Shown piece after piece: positions 29,486-39,800 of a stretch of DNA of 64,000 bases. Under the pieces are notes generated by a model, which saw only the letters and a list, made by a program, of their open reading frames with translations, did no database searches and had not been told where the DNA came from. Positions within the stretch are counted from its first letter, which is position 1. Each line of letters starts with the position of its first letter. A program made the position numbers and the translations under genes. Origin of the DNA: Pontibacter qinzhouensis (GTDB taxonomy: Bacteria; Bacteroidota; Bacteroidia; Cytophagales; Hymenobacteraceae); contig NZ_VRTY01000006.1 in the NCBI RefSeq assembly GCF_008017455.1, positions 29,875-93,874 on the forward strand, given 5' to 3'.

Positions 29486-29588
29486 GAGCACATTCTACCA
29501 ACAGGAGCTTTGCGAGTTGCTGTTCTGTTGCTCTTTAAATTTCTCACCTTGCCTGCCAGCGCCAACTGCCTGTAATTAACCCAGATAT

Positions 29589-29645
29589 ACCCTTAGCAGA
29601 AATCTGGTCATTTATCTTCTGAAGGCTTATTCCATTAGAATAATT
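29589..29645 (+). repeat. 57-bp intergenic repeat, copy 9
   Basis: ACCCTTAG ... CTTCTGAAGGC ... TCCATTAGAATAATT. 103 bp behind the hypothetical gene, same sense, 33 bp from the stop of the convergent hydrolase. Confidence 0.88.
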
Positions 29646-29678
29646 GATCGGCTACAGTACCTGGGCACCTGCCGAAAC

Positions 29679-30497
29679 TCAATTTAGCGAGCTTAGCTGT
29701 TTAGCAAACGTATCTACTAATCTACTAACATCAGGAATGCACTCCAGGTTAAGCGTGTGGCCTGCGTTTGGCAGCACTTCCAATTTTGCTTGCGGTATTG
29801 CTTTAGCCATAACTTCAGCAGCCCGTACTGGGCATAAGGGGTCTTCCTGGCCATGCACCAGCAGCACTGGCACCTGCACCTGGCGCAACTCCGGTATAAA
29901 CTCTTTACTTGTTTTGATGGATAAAATCTGCTGCAGCAGGCTTTCTGAGGTGAGGCTCTGAGAGACTTTGTTCTGTTTTAGATGCTCCAGGCTAACCACA
30001 AATGGCTTGTCGAAATAACTTCGGCCAAGCACAAGCGGCAGCATAACATCCAACAGTAGAGGAGGGCCACCTGCCAGTACAGCTTTCTCCCAACTCTGCA
30101 GCACCGCATCAAAATAAGCATCTACCTGCGCAAAAGAAGAAACAAGTACACCCGCCACTGCCGCCTCAGGGAATTGCACCAGCAAGCGTTGCGCTACAGC
30201 CCCTCCCATAGAAATACCGACCACAATGGGCTTAGACAGCTCCAGCACACGAAGCAGACCAGCAATAGCTGCGGCATGGGCTTCTAAAGTACATACTGCT
30301 GGCGTTGTAGTCGACTTGCCTTGGTTTAGGAGGTCTACCAGCAGCAGCCTGTACGGTTTACTTAGCGCAAACACGACTCCTGCCCAGGCCGCCGTTGTCT
30401 GCGAAAAGCCATTCAGGAATACAAATGTCTGGTCTGCTTTCGGGTTGCCGTGCAGCTCGTAGTGCAGCGCTGCGCCATCAGGCAAAATGTGTTTCAT
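29679..30497 (-). CDS. alpha/beta fold hydrolase
   Basis: A 272-residue cytoplasmic alpha/beta hydrolase. The nucleophile elbow is GISMGG, the acid is the Asp in LLVHGQEDPLCP and the histidine is in PNAGHTLNLE; the oxyanion-region FLNGFSQTTAAW replaces the usual HG motif. Length and order match the 3-oxoadipate enol-lactonase / MhpC-like group, which hydrolyses esters or C-C bonds. Substrate cannot be assigned. Monocistronic; flanked by repeat copies 9 and 10. Confidence 0.88.
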   Translation of the reverse strand: MKHILPDGAALHYELHGNPKADQTFVFLNGFSQTTAAWAGVVFALSKPYRLLLVDLLNQGKSTTTPAVCTLEAHAAAIAGLLRVLELSKPIVVGISMGGAVAQRLLVQFPEAAVAGVLVSSFAQVDAYFDAVLQSWEKAVLAGGPPLLLDVMLPLVLGRSYFDKPFVVSLEHLKQNKVSQSLTSESLLQQILSIKTSKEFIPELRQVQVPVLLVHGQEDPLCPVRAAEVMAKAIPQAKLEVLPNAGHTLNLECIPDVSRLVDTFAKQLSSLN

Positions 30498-30562
30498 GTG
30501 GTGTGCTGAAGAGGAGCCTTAACTTGCCCCAAAATTACCGTTGCTCTTTAGGAGAGTTGCCG

Positions 30563-30619
30563 GCCCTTGCTGTTTTTTGTTTCAGAAATCGTTGGAAGTC
30601 CATTTTCATTAGCATAATT
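30563..30619 (+). repeat. 57-bp intergenic repeat, copy 10
   Basis: GCCCTTGC ... CGTTGGAAGTCC ... TTTTCATTAGCATAATT. Shares the G-to-C change in AGCATAATT with copies 11 and 17 partners. Lies upstream of the hydrolase and tail-to-tail with copy 11. Confidence 0.8.
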
Positions 30620-30703
30620 CCGAAGTGGCCTTCTTAGCATTTACCCCGCCAAAATCTGTAAGTAAATGGTAATTAAGCAACTGTTAAATCATAGCTGCAA
30701 CTG

Positions 30704-30760
30704 AATTATGCTAATGAAAACGCCCTTCCGAAGCATTTTTTCCTAAAAACCGTCAAGGGT
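30704..30760 (-). repeat. 57-bp intergenic repeat, copy 11
   Basis: Reverse copy AATTATGCTAATG ... CTTCCGAAG ... TCAAGGGT, 36 bp behind the ompA-like stop and in its sense. 84 bp separate it from copy 10. Confidence 0.88.
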
Positions 30761-30796
30761 TGGCACTCCCGTCTTTACTTCTTCCGGTACCTTTTA

Positions 30797-32806
30797 TCAG
30801 AACTTAATGGTTGGTGCCAGTATTTTAAACTCGGTGCGGCGGTTCTCCTGGTGCTCCTCTTCCGAGCATTTTACGCCGTCAACGCAGCGGTTCAGGATCA
30901 TAGACTCGCCGTAACCTTTGGCAACAATCCGGCTGCTCGGTATGCCTTTCGATACAATATAGTTTACAGCAGCCCGTGCCCGTGCATCTGATAAGATCTG
31001 GTTGTACCGGGCACTTTCGCGGCTATCGGTATGGGAGCTGAGTTCTATCTTAATGGTTGGGTTCTCCTGCAGTGTGCGCACCAGTTTATCGAGTTCGCGT
31101 GCCGCATCTGGCCTTATCTCAGACTTGTTCAGGTCGTAGTAGATGTTTTTCAGCAGAATAGGCCTCTCCGGGGTGTCTCTGTTAAAATCTACTTCCAGGT
31201 TCAACGTGTCTGTTCTGGCATTGCACTCCATCATCATGGTAACGGCATGTGTCAGGTAACCACCTTTGCTTCCCCGAATGGTATACTGCACGCCGCCCAT
31301 CACATTAAAGAAGAAGCGCCCTCTGGCATCGGTAGCGACCTGCTCAAAAGTACCGGTTTCTTCGTTCAGCAGCTGCACGAGCGCGTTCTCTACAGGCACC
31401 TGCACTGTTTGCCTCGTTTTTCTGTCACGAATGGTTTCTGCTACCACTCCTTGCACATTACACGGAATAGAAATGTAGCTGAAAGCATAAAGATCGTCGG
31501 AAGCACCAGCCTGCTGGCGCGCTGAGGTAAGCAAGCCTGCCTTTCCGGTACTGTCTACCAGCATCCCAAAATCGTCGGTAAAGGAGTTGAGCGGAAACGC
31601 CATGTTCTCTGCTCCCTGCCACCTGGTGTGCACGCCAATGGCTTTAAATATATCCAGGCCGCCCATACCCAGGTGCCCATCCGAAGAAAAGTAAAGTTCG
31701 CCATCGGCTCCTATGGTCGGAAAGCTCTCGCGGCCTGCGGTATTAATAGCTTCGCCAGCGTTCACAGGTTTGCTCCAGGTGCCGTTTTCCTGCCGCTCAC
31801 AAAAATAAATGTCTGTGGCACCGAAGCCGCCTGGCATATCAGATACAAAATATAAATAGCGGCCATCTGGCGTTACAGCCGGGTGACCGACAGAGTAGGC
31901 ATCGGGGCGGTTGTAGCGGAAAGGCTTTACGTTGTCCCACGTACCGTTTTTGTACTCGACTGTGTAAATTTCTAACCGGTTGGTTTCGAGGCTTGTATTA
32001 CTGGTAAACCAGCTGGTAGGATCTGCGTTTCCTTTTCGGCGAACTCGTTTTTTGGAAGCCACTCTTGTAAAAAACAATAAGTTCTCCTGCTCCAGAAAAG
32101 CTGCCGGTCCGTTATGAAAACCAGTATTAACAGGTGCCGGCAAGGCAACAGGCGAGCCCCAGGTAGAATCGGAGGTTGTTGGCGCAAAGTAAAGCTGAAT
32201 ATACCCATTGCCCGTCCAGGGAGAGCGTTGGGAGGAGTTAAGCCTGGAGGAAGTGGTATCGCCGGCGAGGCGGTCTGATGCAAATATAATCCCGCCCTTA
32301 AACTTTACCGGACTAAAATCTGCGCTGCCAGTGTTTACATTGTCGGCTTTCCTGATGGTGTAAGGTCTGGCTTGGTTTTGCCAGGCCAGAGCAGAGTCGC
32401 AGGCAGCTATTAATTTTGTGGCTACTTCTCTTTTACCGGTTGCCTTACTGCCATATGTTTGGTAGAGTTCCTTTGCCTTTTCCAGGTTGCCGTTATATTT
32501 GGCGGCATTGGCGTAGTGCAACAGGTTTACAGGGTCAGCATCCGGAAAGTTCACAGCCTGCGCATACCAGAATTCTGCCTCAGGGTTGTTGTTCATGAGC
32601 CGGTAACTGTCGGCGATGCGCTGTACCACCGGCAGGCTTGGTTCACCTGCACTCAGTATATTTTTATAAGCTGCTACCGCTAAGGTGTACTCGTATTTTT
32701 CGAAATGTTTGTTGGCTTGCTTCAGTGCATGCTGAGCCGCAACTGGTTGTGCAGCGGCTACGACTAAGGCAAGCAACATTATTTTCAGGAATGGAATGAT
32801 CTTCAT
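30797..32806 (-). CDS. OmpA family protein with TPR and PD40 repeats
   Basis: A 669-residue envelope protein: signal peptide 1-24 (ending PVAAQ); TPR-like helices (about 25-150); a WD40-like PD40 propeller (about 155-440, with SPVKFKGGIIFASDR and SVGHPAVTPDGRYLYFVSD); a carboxypeptidase-regulatory-like sandwich (about 450-540); and a C-terminal OmpA domain (about 550-669) with the peptidoglycan-binding SSHTDSR...N..LS..RA motif. This architecture is the peptidoglycan-anchored partner commonly found with PorP/SprF and related to PorE of type IX secretion. Third gene of the adhesin-PorP-OmpA operon, 19 bp after PorP. Confidence 0.9.
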   Translation of the reverse strand: MKIIPFLKIMLLALVVAAAQPVAAQHALKQANKHFEKYEYTLAVAAYKNILSAGEPSLPVVQRIADSYRLMNNNPEAEFWYAQAVNFPDADPVNLLHYANAAKYNGNLEKAKELYQTYGSKATGKREVATKLIAACDSALAWQNQARPYTIRKADNVNTGSADFSPVKFKGGIIFASDRLAGDTTSSRLNSSQRSPWTGNGYIQLYFAPTTSDSTWGSPVALPAPVNTGFHNGPAAFLEQENLLFFTRVASKKRVRRKGNADPTSWFTSNTSLETNRLEIYTVEYKNGTWDNVKPFRYNRPDAYSVGHPAVTPDGRYLYFVSDMPGGFGATDIYFCERQENGTWSKPVNAGEAINTAGRESFPTIGADGELYFSSDGHLGMGGLDIFKAIGVHTRWQGAENMAFPLNSFTDDFGMLVDSTGKAGLLTSARQQAGASDDLYAFSYISIPCNVQGVVAETIRDRKTRQTVQVPVENALVQLLNEETGTFEQVATDARGRFFFNVMGGVQYTIRGSKGGYLTHAVTMMMECNARTDTLNLEVDFNRDTPERPILLKNIYYDLNKSEIRPDAARELDKLVRTLQENPTIKIELSSHTDSRESARYNQILSDARARAAVNYIVSKGIPSSRIVAKGYGESMILNRCVDGVKCSEEEHQENRRTEFKILAPTIKF

Positions 32807-32825
32807 TTTTTACGGCAAGTATGAA

Positions 32826-33791
32826 CTAGAAGAAGCGTGGAGATTGCGTACGCGTATCCTGCTTTTTAAAGAAGGTATACCCTACCGACACCTCATGACT
32901 CGGATACTCCCGCAGGTCGTTGAGCGTAATGTCGTAAGAGTACCCCAGTCGAAGGCTCGGCGTCAGGAACAGCTGCGCTATAAGGGCAAAGGCATTCTTT
33001 TTCTGCAGCTTATAATCTGCTGGCATTTTATTGAACAGGGGTACGGCCGTTCGGTAAGAACCTCCGAACCAAACCCGGTCATATACCATTAAAAAAGAAT
33101 TTAGATCGACTTTGGAAGGTCCTTTAAAATCGTCTTGCAACAGGAAACTCGGTTTAAAACGAAGCGCCGGACTCAGGTCGAAAACATACCCTGATGATAG
33201 AAAATACTGACGGGCCGGTGTGCCAATAAGGGTGTTGCTACCTTTAAACGGCACCAGGTTGGCAGCCGAAAAGCCAGCATAAAAGCGCTCTGTATTAAAA
33301 AACACGCCTCCTCTTATGTCGGGCAGCAGCTCCGACTCACGGCCTGTCGGAATAGCTACATCCGGAATAATGGTACTGCCAGGCCGGAGTTTGGTGCCAT
33401 CGAGGGTGTATTGCGCAAAGCCTCCTGCAAAGCCTACTGCAATTCTGGAAGTCTCGCTCAGGTTAAGGCGCACCGAGGCATTGCCATAGGCACTTAACTG
33501 TGTCTGGACTCCAATTTCATCGTTTAGTGCGCTAAAGCCAATGCCGAGTCTGCCGTTTCGGGTGAGCCCATCTATGCTGAGGGCCTGGGAGGTAGGAGAG
33601 CCTTCCAGCCCGGACCACTGGCTGCGGTGCGTTGCGTTTATGTTCAGCAACTCTTTACTACCCGTATAGGCCGGGTTTATGACCATTTCATTAAATATGT
33701 ACTGGGTGTACTGTGGTGCCTGCTGGGCATATAGCACCGGAGCCAGCAGCACACCACAAAATGCCAGTACTTGTCGAATTATCCTTATCAT
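32826..33791 (-). CDS. PorP/SprF family type IX secretion membrane protein (locus 1)
   Basis: A 321-residue outer-membrane beta-barrel protein. Signal peptide (ending VLYAQ) is followed by the PorP/SprF signature QYTQYIFNEMVINPAYTGSK, then alternating strands with the GLGIGFSALND-type and MVYDRVWFGGSYR motifs and an aromatic C-terminus (RFF). Members support export or surface attachment of type-B-signal proteins, usually the gene product next door. Here the partner is the 3193-residue protein immediately upstream (13 bp gap), and the downstream OmpA-type gene completes the set. Confidence 0.93.
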   Translation of the reverse strand: MIRIIRQVLAFCGVLLAPVLYAQQAPQYTQYIFNEMVINPAYTGSKELLNINATHRSQWSGLEGSPTSQALSIDGLTRNGRLGIGFSALNDEIGVQTQLSAYGNASVRLNLSETSRIAVGFAGGFAQYTLDGTKLRPGSTIIPDVAIPTGRESELLPDIRGGVFFNTERFYAGFSAANLVPFKGSNTLIGTPARQYFLSSGYVFDLSPALRFKPSFLLQDDFKGPSKVDLNSFLMVYDRVWFGGSYRTAVPLFNKMPADYKLQKKNAFALIAQLFLTPSLRLGYSYDITLNDLREYPSHEVSVGYTFFKKQDTRTQSPRFF

Positions 33792-33804
33792 TATGTTACT
33801 CCTA

Positions 33805-36800
33805 TTATCTCATGATCATCACAAACCCTTTGTACACCTTGTCGCTGCCATCGCACTGTTTTACCCGAGCCATGTAGTAGTAAGTTCCCTCGCTCAGGTT
33901 ATCGCCGGTCCAGTCGTTTTTGTAGTTGCTGCTTCGGTACACTTCGTTGCCCCAGCGGTTTATAATCGAAACTTCTGTGTTCGGGTAATTTCCTAAATTC
34001 TCGATGGCCCAGGTATCGTTGTTGCCGTCGTTGTTAGGAGAGAACACGTTCGGAAACTCCAGGTCGCTGGCTATCAGGCTCAGGTCTGGCGTTAACGAAA
34101 CCGACTCGCTCAGGCAGGTACCATTGTCTATTACCACTGCTATGGCGCCTACACTATTTCCGGCAGCCGCTACCCGAATGCGGGTCGTACCTTGCCCCGA
34201 CAAAACAGACCACCCCGATGGCACCGACCAGTTATAAGCGCTGGCTCCTGCTACTGATGCAACTTCGTAAATCAGGCCATCACACATAGAGCTTCTGTCG
34301 AGAATGGCGCTCGCACCCGCTATCTGCACTGCTCTTACATTCATGGTGGAGCTCAGGCTGGTGCCGCAGCTGTTGTTGGCTACCACCGAAACCTGGCCCG
34401 ACCCGATGCCTGCCACAACTGTAACCTGTGTTGTACCCTGGCCATTAGTAATTGCCCAGCCAGTTGGGAAACTCCAGGTATAAGAGGTGGCTCTGCTTGC
34501 GCCCACTACCGTGTAAGTAAGAGTACGGCCTACGCACATTTCAATTTCGCCGCTAATCATGCCAGGAGCTGTCGGAACACCAGTTACAGGCCTTACCGCC
34601 AGGGTGCTGGCAGCGCTGGTGCCACAAGAGTTGGAGGCGATAACAGAAATGTTTCCCTGACTACTGCCTACCCGCACTCTTATGCTGGTGGTGTTCTGGC
34701 CAGCCTGAACAGACCAACCGGCAGGCACAACCCAGGTATATGCCATGGCACCTGCCACGGCAGGTATAGTATACACCACACCCGTACGGCCTGCACATGG
34801 TTCAATCTCACCGGCTATGGCTTCAGGCGTTTCAGGCCTTGGTTGTGCGTTTACTGCTAATACATTGGCGGCACTGGTACCGCAGCTGTTACCTGCTGTT
34901 ACTCTAATTTCACCGGCCGTAGAGCCTGCTGTTACTTCGATGTCGCTGTTCCCTTGTCCGGCCGTAATAAGCCATCCTTCCGGCACTTCCCAGGTATAGG
35001 TAGTAGCACCTGGTACCGGATCAACACTTATAAGGGTGTTAGCGGTACCTGCGCAAAGCGGGCCGCTGCTGGTAATAGGTCCCGGTGTGGCCGGCGTACC
35101 CGGACGAAGCGAAACTGCCAGCGATCTGTTGTTAACACTGCTAAAGCAGGCATTCTCAGCACTCACCGAAACTGTACCCGGAGTTTCACCGGTTCTTACC
35201 GTAATTGCAGCAGTGCCTTCGCCATCTGTTATTACCCAACCTTCTGGCAACCGCCAATCGTAGGTTCTGTTAGAAAGCTGCACCACCGAATATTCCACAC
35301 CTTCGGTATTAGGGCAAACCACTGTAGGTCCGGTAATTACACTTGGTTGTGCAGGCACGGTAAGCGGTGTAACCGTAATGGACCTGGACTCACTAGGGCA
35401 ATTGCCTGCTCCTCTTGCTACTACTGTGAGTGTTCGGGTGGTCGTGTTGTTCGGAACATTATAAGTAATGGAGTTTGTAGTAGATGATGCTACAGCCGAC
35501 CAACCTGATGGCATGGACCAGACATAGGAGGCGGCACCCTCTACAGGCTCTACACTAAATGTTACAGTACCTCCAGCGCAATATGGCCCACTTGCTAATA
35601 TCTCTCCTGGCTGAGCAGGCACCACTAGTGGTGTAACGGCTCGGGTTCTCACATTGCTGGTACAACCTGTCGCGTTTGTTGCTGTAACAGAGACTGTTCC
35701 TTCTGTTGTACCAACTGTTGCTATAATGGTATTGGTAGTGGAGGACCCTTCCCAACCTTCAGGTAATTGCCAGTTATAGGTCATGCCAGCCACGGCAGTT
35801 ACACTAAAAGTAACCTTGTTGCCGATACAGAGCAGCGCGTTCTGGAGTATGGCAATACTTTCTGGCTGGCCTGGAAGCGATGTTGGCACAACATTTAAGG
35901 TACTTGCCGTACTTAAGCAGCCACCTGCCCCCACCGCTCTTACAGAAATAACTCTTGCTGTTGTATTGTTCGGAACCGTAACGGTAATGCTTGTTGATGT
36001 AGACCCTGCCACAGCAGTCCAGCCAGTAGGTAAGGTCCAGGCATAAGAGGCTGCTCCTGCTACTGGCTCTATATTGAAGGTTACCTGACGCGTTGCACAG
36101 AAAGGCCCGCTTGCAGTTATTTCGCCAGGTGCTACCGGAGTAGCCGGGTTAACATTTAAGGTACTTGCAGCGCTGGTACAACCACCTGTGTTTACGGTTA
36201 CAACAGATACCGTACCGGCTGTTGCTCCTACTGTTACTGTTATTGTTCTGGCAGTAGAGGTTCCGGTCCAGCCATCAGGCAACGACCACCTGAAGGTGAC
36301 TCCTGTAATAGCCCGAACACTTAAGGTAATCTGGCTGCCTACGCACAGGTTGCCGCTTGCTGAAATTGCTTCTGGCGTAGCCGGTGCTGCTAACAAAGCA
36401 GCAGCCAACGTGCGTGCGGGGCCGTTGCAGCCTTCACCATTTGCAGCGGCCACCGAAATGGTTCCGCCAGCAGTACCAACAGTTGCTGTAATACTGGCTG
36501 TACCGTTGCCCGAAACAATGCTCCAGGTAGCCGGCAAAGACCAGTTATAGCTTAAACCAGCTACAGCCAGCACACTTAGCGTTACTTCGCGGCCAGCACA
36601 GAAAGCTCCGCCTGGAGTAATTGCACCGGGTTGTGCAGGCGCCGCTACTGGCGTAACCGGTAGCGTAGCTGATGGGCTAGGGCAACCACCTGCATTTGCT
36701 ACTACCGATATAGTACCTGATGCGGCACCAACTGTTGCCGTTATCGTATTTGTGGTGGAGGCACCGGTCCAGCCGGTTGGCAGCGTCCAGCTATAAGATG

Positions 36801-39800
36801 TAATGCCAGGTCGGTTTTCTACGGTAAAAGTTACCTGGTTCCCAACACAAAGGGAGCCACTGGTTGTTATGGCACCTGGCATAGCCGGAGCCACAGCCGG
36901 ATTTACATCCAGAGAGCGGGCTGTGCTGCTACAGCCACCAGCATTTGTTGCACTAACAGAAACAATTCCTGCCGATGAACCTACAGTCACTGAAATGGTA
37001 TTAGTGGTGGAGCTTCCGCTCCAGCCATCGGGCAAAGACCAGTTGTAGCTCATGCCTGCCACAGAAGGTATACTGAAGGTAACTTGCTGCCCTACGCAAA
37101 GAGGCGAATTAAAAGTAATAGCAGCTGGTTGGGCAGGAGCTGCAATCAAGGTTGCTGATAGGGTGCGGGCTGTACTGAGGCAACCAGCTGCATTTGCAGC
37201 TGTTACTGAAATGGCACCTCCGGCAGTACCTACTGTTACCAAAATGCTGTTTGTGGAAGAAGAACCTACCCATCCGGCAGGCAAGGTCCAATTGTAGGTC
37301 ATCCCTGCTTCAGCCGGGACACTTAATGTTATCTCACGGCCTATACAAAACGCACCACTCGCCGCAATAGCGCCTGGCTGAGAGGGTAAGGCAACAGGAG
37401 AAACCGGCAATGTTCTGGCTGCGCTGGCACAAGAGCCTATATTCCCTGTACCTGCTGTAACCGAAACTACACCAGCGGTTGTTCCTACTCTGGCAGTTAT
37501 GCTTGTAGTACCCTGGCCGGCTGTAACTGTCCATCCTGCGGGCACTGACCAATTGTAGTATGATGCCCCTGCAACCGTTGCTACACTAAAGGTCACTACC
37601 TGCCCAATACACTGCGCTCCGTTTGCAATAATGGCACCTGGTTGAGTTGGTGCAGCAAAAGGCGTTACGTTAAGGGTTCTGGCACTGCCGGTGCAACCCG
37701 AAGCATTTACTGCCCGCACTGATATGGCACCACTAGTGGCACCCACTGTTACGCTAACAGAAGAGGTCCCTTGCGGTGAATCTATTCTCCAGCCGGAAGG
37801 TACGGCCCAGGTATAGTTCAGGCCCGCTACGGCTGGCACGCTCAGTGTAACCTGGCTCCCTGCGCAAAAAGCAGCATTAGCAGAAATGGTACCTGGTTGC
37901 GCTGGCAGGGCAACCGGTGTAACGGGTAAGGTGCTGGCGGCACTGGCGCAGGCGCCGGCAGCACCAGTGCCTGCTGTTACAGCTACTGTTCCGGTCGCTG
38001 CACCTACCCTGGCTGTAATGGTTCTGGTGCCCTGGCCTGCTGTTATAGACCAGCCAGCGGGCAGGCTCCACCTGTAATAGGTGGCACCAGAAACTGCCGC
38101 TATGCTAAAGGTAGTTGTCTGCCCCACGCATTGTGTACCCGAAGCTATGATTGCCCCTGGCTGCTCTGGCGTTACAAAAGGTCTTGCGTTTAAGGTTCTG
38201 GTGGTGCCGGTGCACCCCGAGGCATTTACCGCCCGCACCGAGATCGCACCATTGGTGGCACCCACTGTTACGCTAATAGAGGAGCCGTCTTGTGGCGAGT
38301 CAATAGTCCAGCCTGAAGGAACAGCCCAGGTGTAGCTCATGCCCGCTACACCTGGCACACTCAGTGTTACTTGGCTCCCTACGCAGAGTGCACCACTCAC
38401 CGTAATTCTGCCTGGCTGTGCTGGCAGGGCAACCGGTGTAACGGGTAAGGTGCTGGCGGCACTGGCACAGGCACCGGTTGCACCTGCACCTGCGGTTACG
38501 GAAACTGAACCGGCTCCCGCGCCAACTCTGGCCGTAATGGTAGTAGTACCTTGCCCAGCGGTAATAGACCAACCCGTTGGCAGGCTCCACCTGTAGTAGG
38601 TGGCTCCTGTAACTGCCGCTACACTAAAGGTAACTGTCTGCCCCACACACTGCGTTGTAGCTGTAGCCGTGATGGCCCCTGGCTGCGCTGGTGTTACAAA
38701 AGGTGTTGCATTTAAGGTTCTGGTACTGCTGGCACAACCTGAGGCACCAGCGGCTCGCACCGAAATGGCTCCGGCAGTACCGCCTACTGTAACGGTAATA
38801 GAAGAGGCCCCTTGTGGTGAATCTATTCTCCAGCCGGAAGGTACGGCCCAGGTATAGTTCAGGCCCGCTACGGCTGGCACGCTCAGTGTAACCTGGCTCC
38901 CTACGCAGAAGGCACTGCTGGCTGTAATGGCACCTGGCTGTGCTGGCAGGGCTGCCGGCGTAACCGGCAAGGTGCTGGCAGCGCTCGTACAATTCCCTGA
39001 CCTGCTGCTAACAGCTAGTGTACCCTCTGTTGAACCAACTGTTACTGTAATGCTTCTGCCCGTAGAGGCGCCTACCCAACCTGCAGGTAACGACCATACA
39101 TAAGATGTTGCTCCAGCAACGGCATCTACAGTGAGAACGACCTGCTGCCCTATGCAAAATGAACTGCTGGCTGCAATAGTCCCCGGCTTAGCTGGAGTAG
39201 GAGCAACGACAATGGGAGTACTGGCCGCCGTTAAAGCATTGCAATTATTTATAGCTGTTACACTGATGTTTCCGGCACCAGCCACAAGCCTGATAGAGGA
39301 GGCATCCTGAGCAACTAATGTCCAGGTGGCAGGGTAGTTCCACTGGTAAGAAATTCCTGCCTGAGGTGCTGCCACCCTGAACAATACTTCTGAGCCAGCA
39401 CATAAACCTCCTTCGTTAAGTATAACAGGTGTTGCTGGAGGCACATTATCTGAAATAGTGATGGAATTGCTGAAGTCGCTTTGGCAACCTGCTGTAGTTG
39501 TCGGTACTGCTGTTGCTCTTATGGCTCCTGTTCCGACTGTTAGCCTGATAGTAGAAGCAGTTTCAGATAAGAGTACCCAGTTTGAAGGGTAGTTCCACCT
39601 GTAAGTAGCACCAGCCTCAGGACTAACCACTCTAAATGTTACCTCTCCGCCAGCACAAAGGCCCCCTTCGCTGCTGATAACCGGAGCAGCTAATTGTCCT
39701 TCTCCGGGTACTACTGTAATGGCATTGCTGCCGGCACTCTGAATGCCGCATCCGTTAACTGCACGTGCTGAGATAGCACCTGCTCCAACAACTACCCTGA

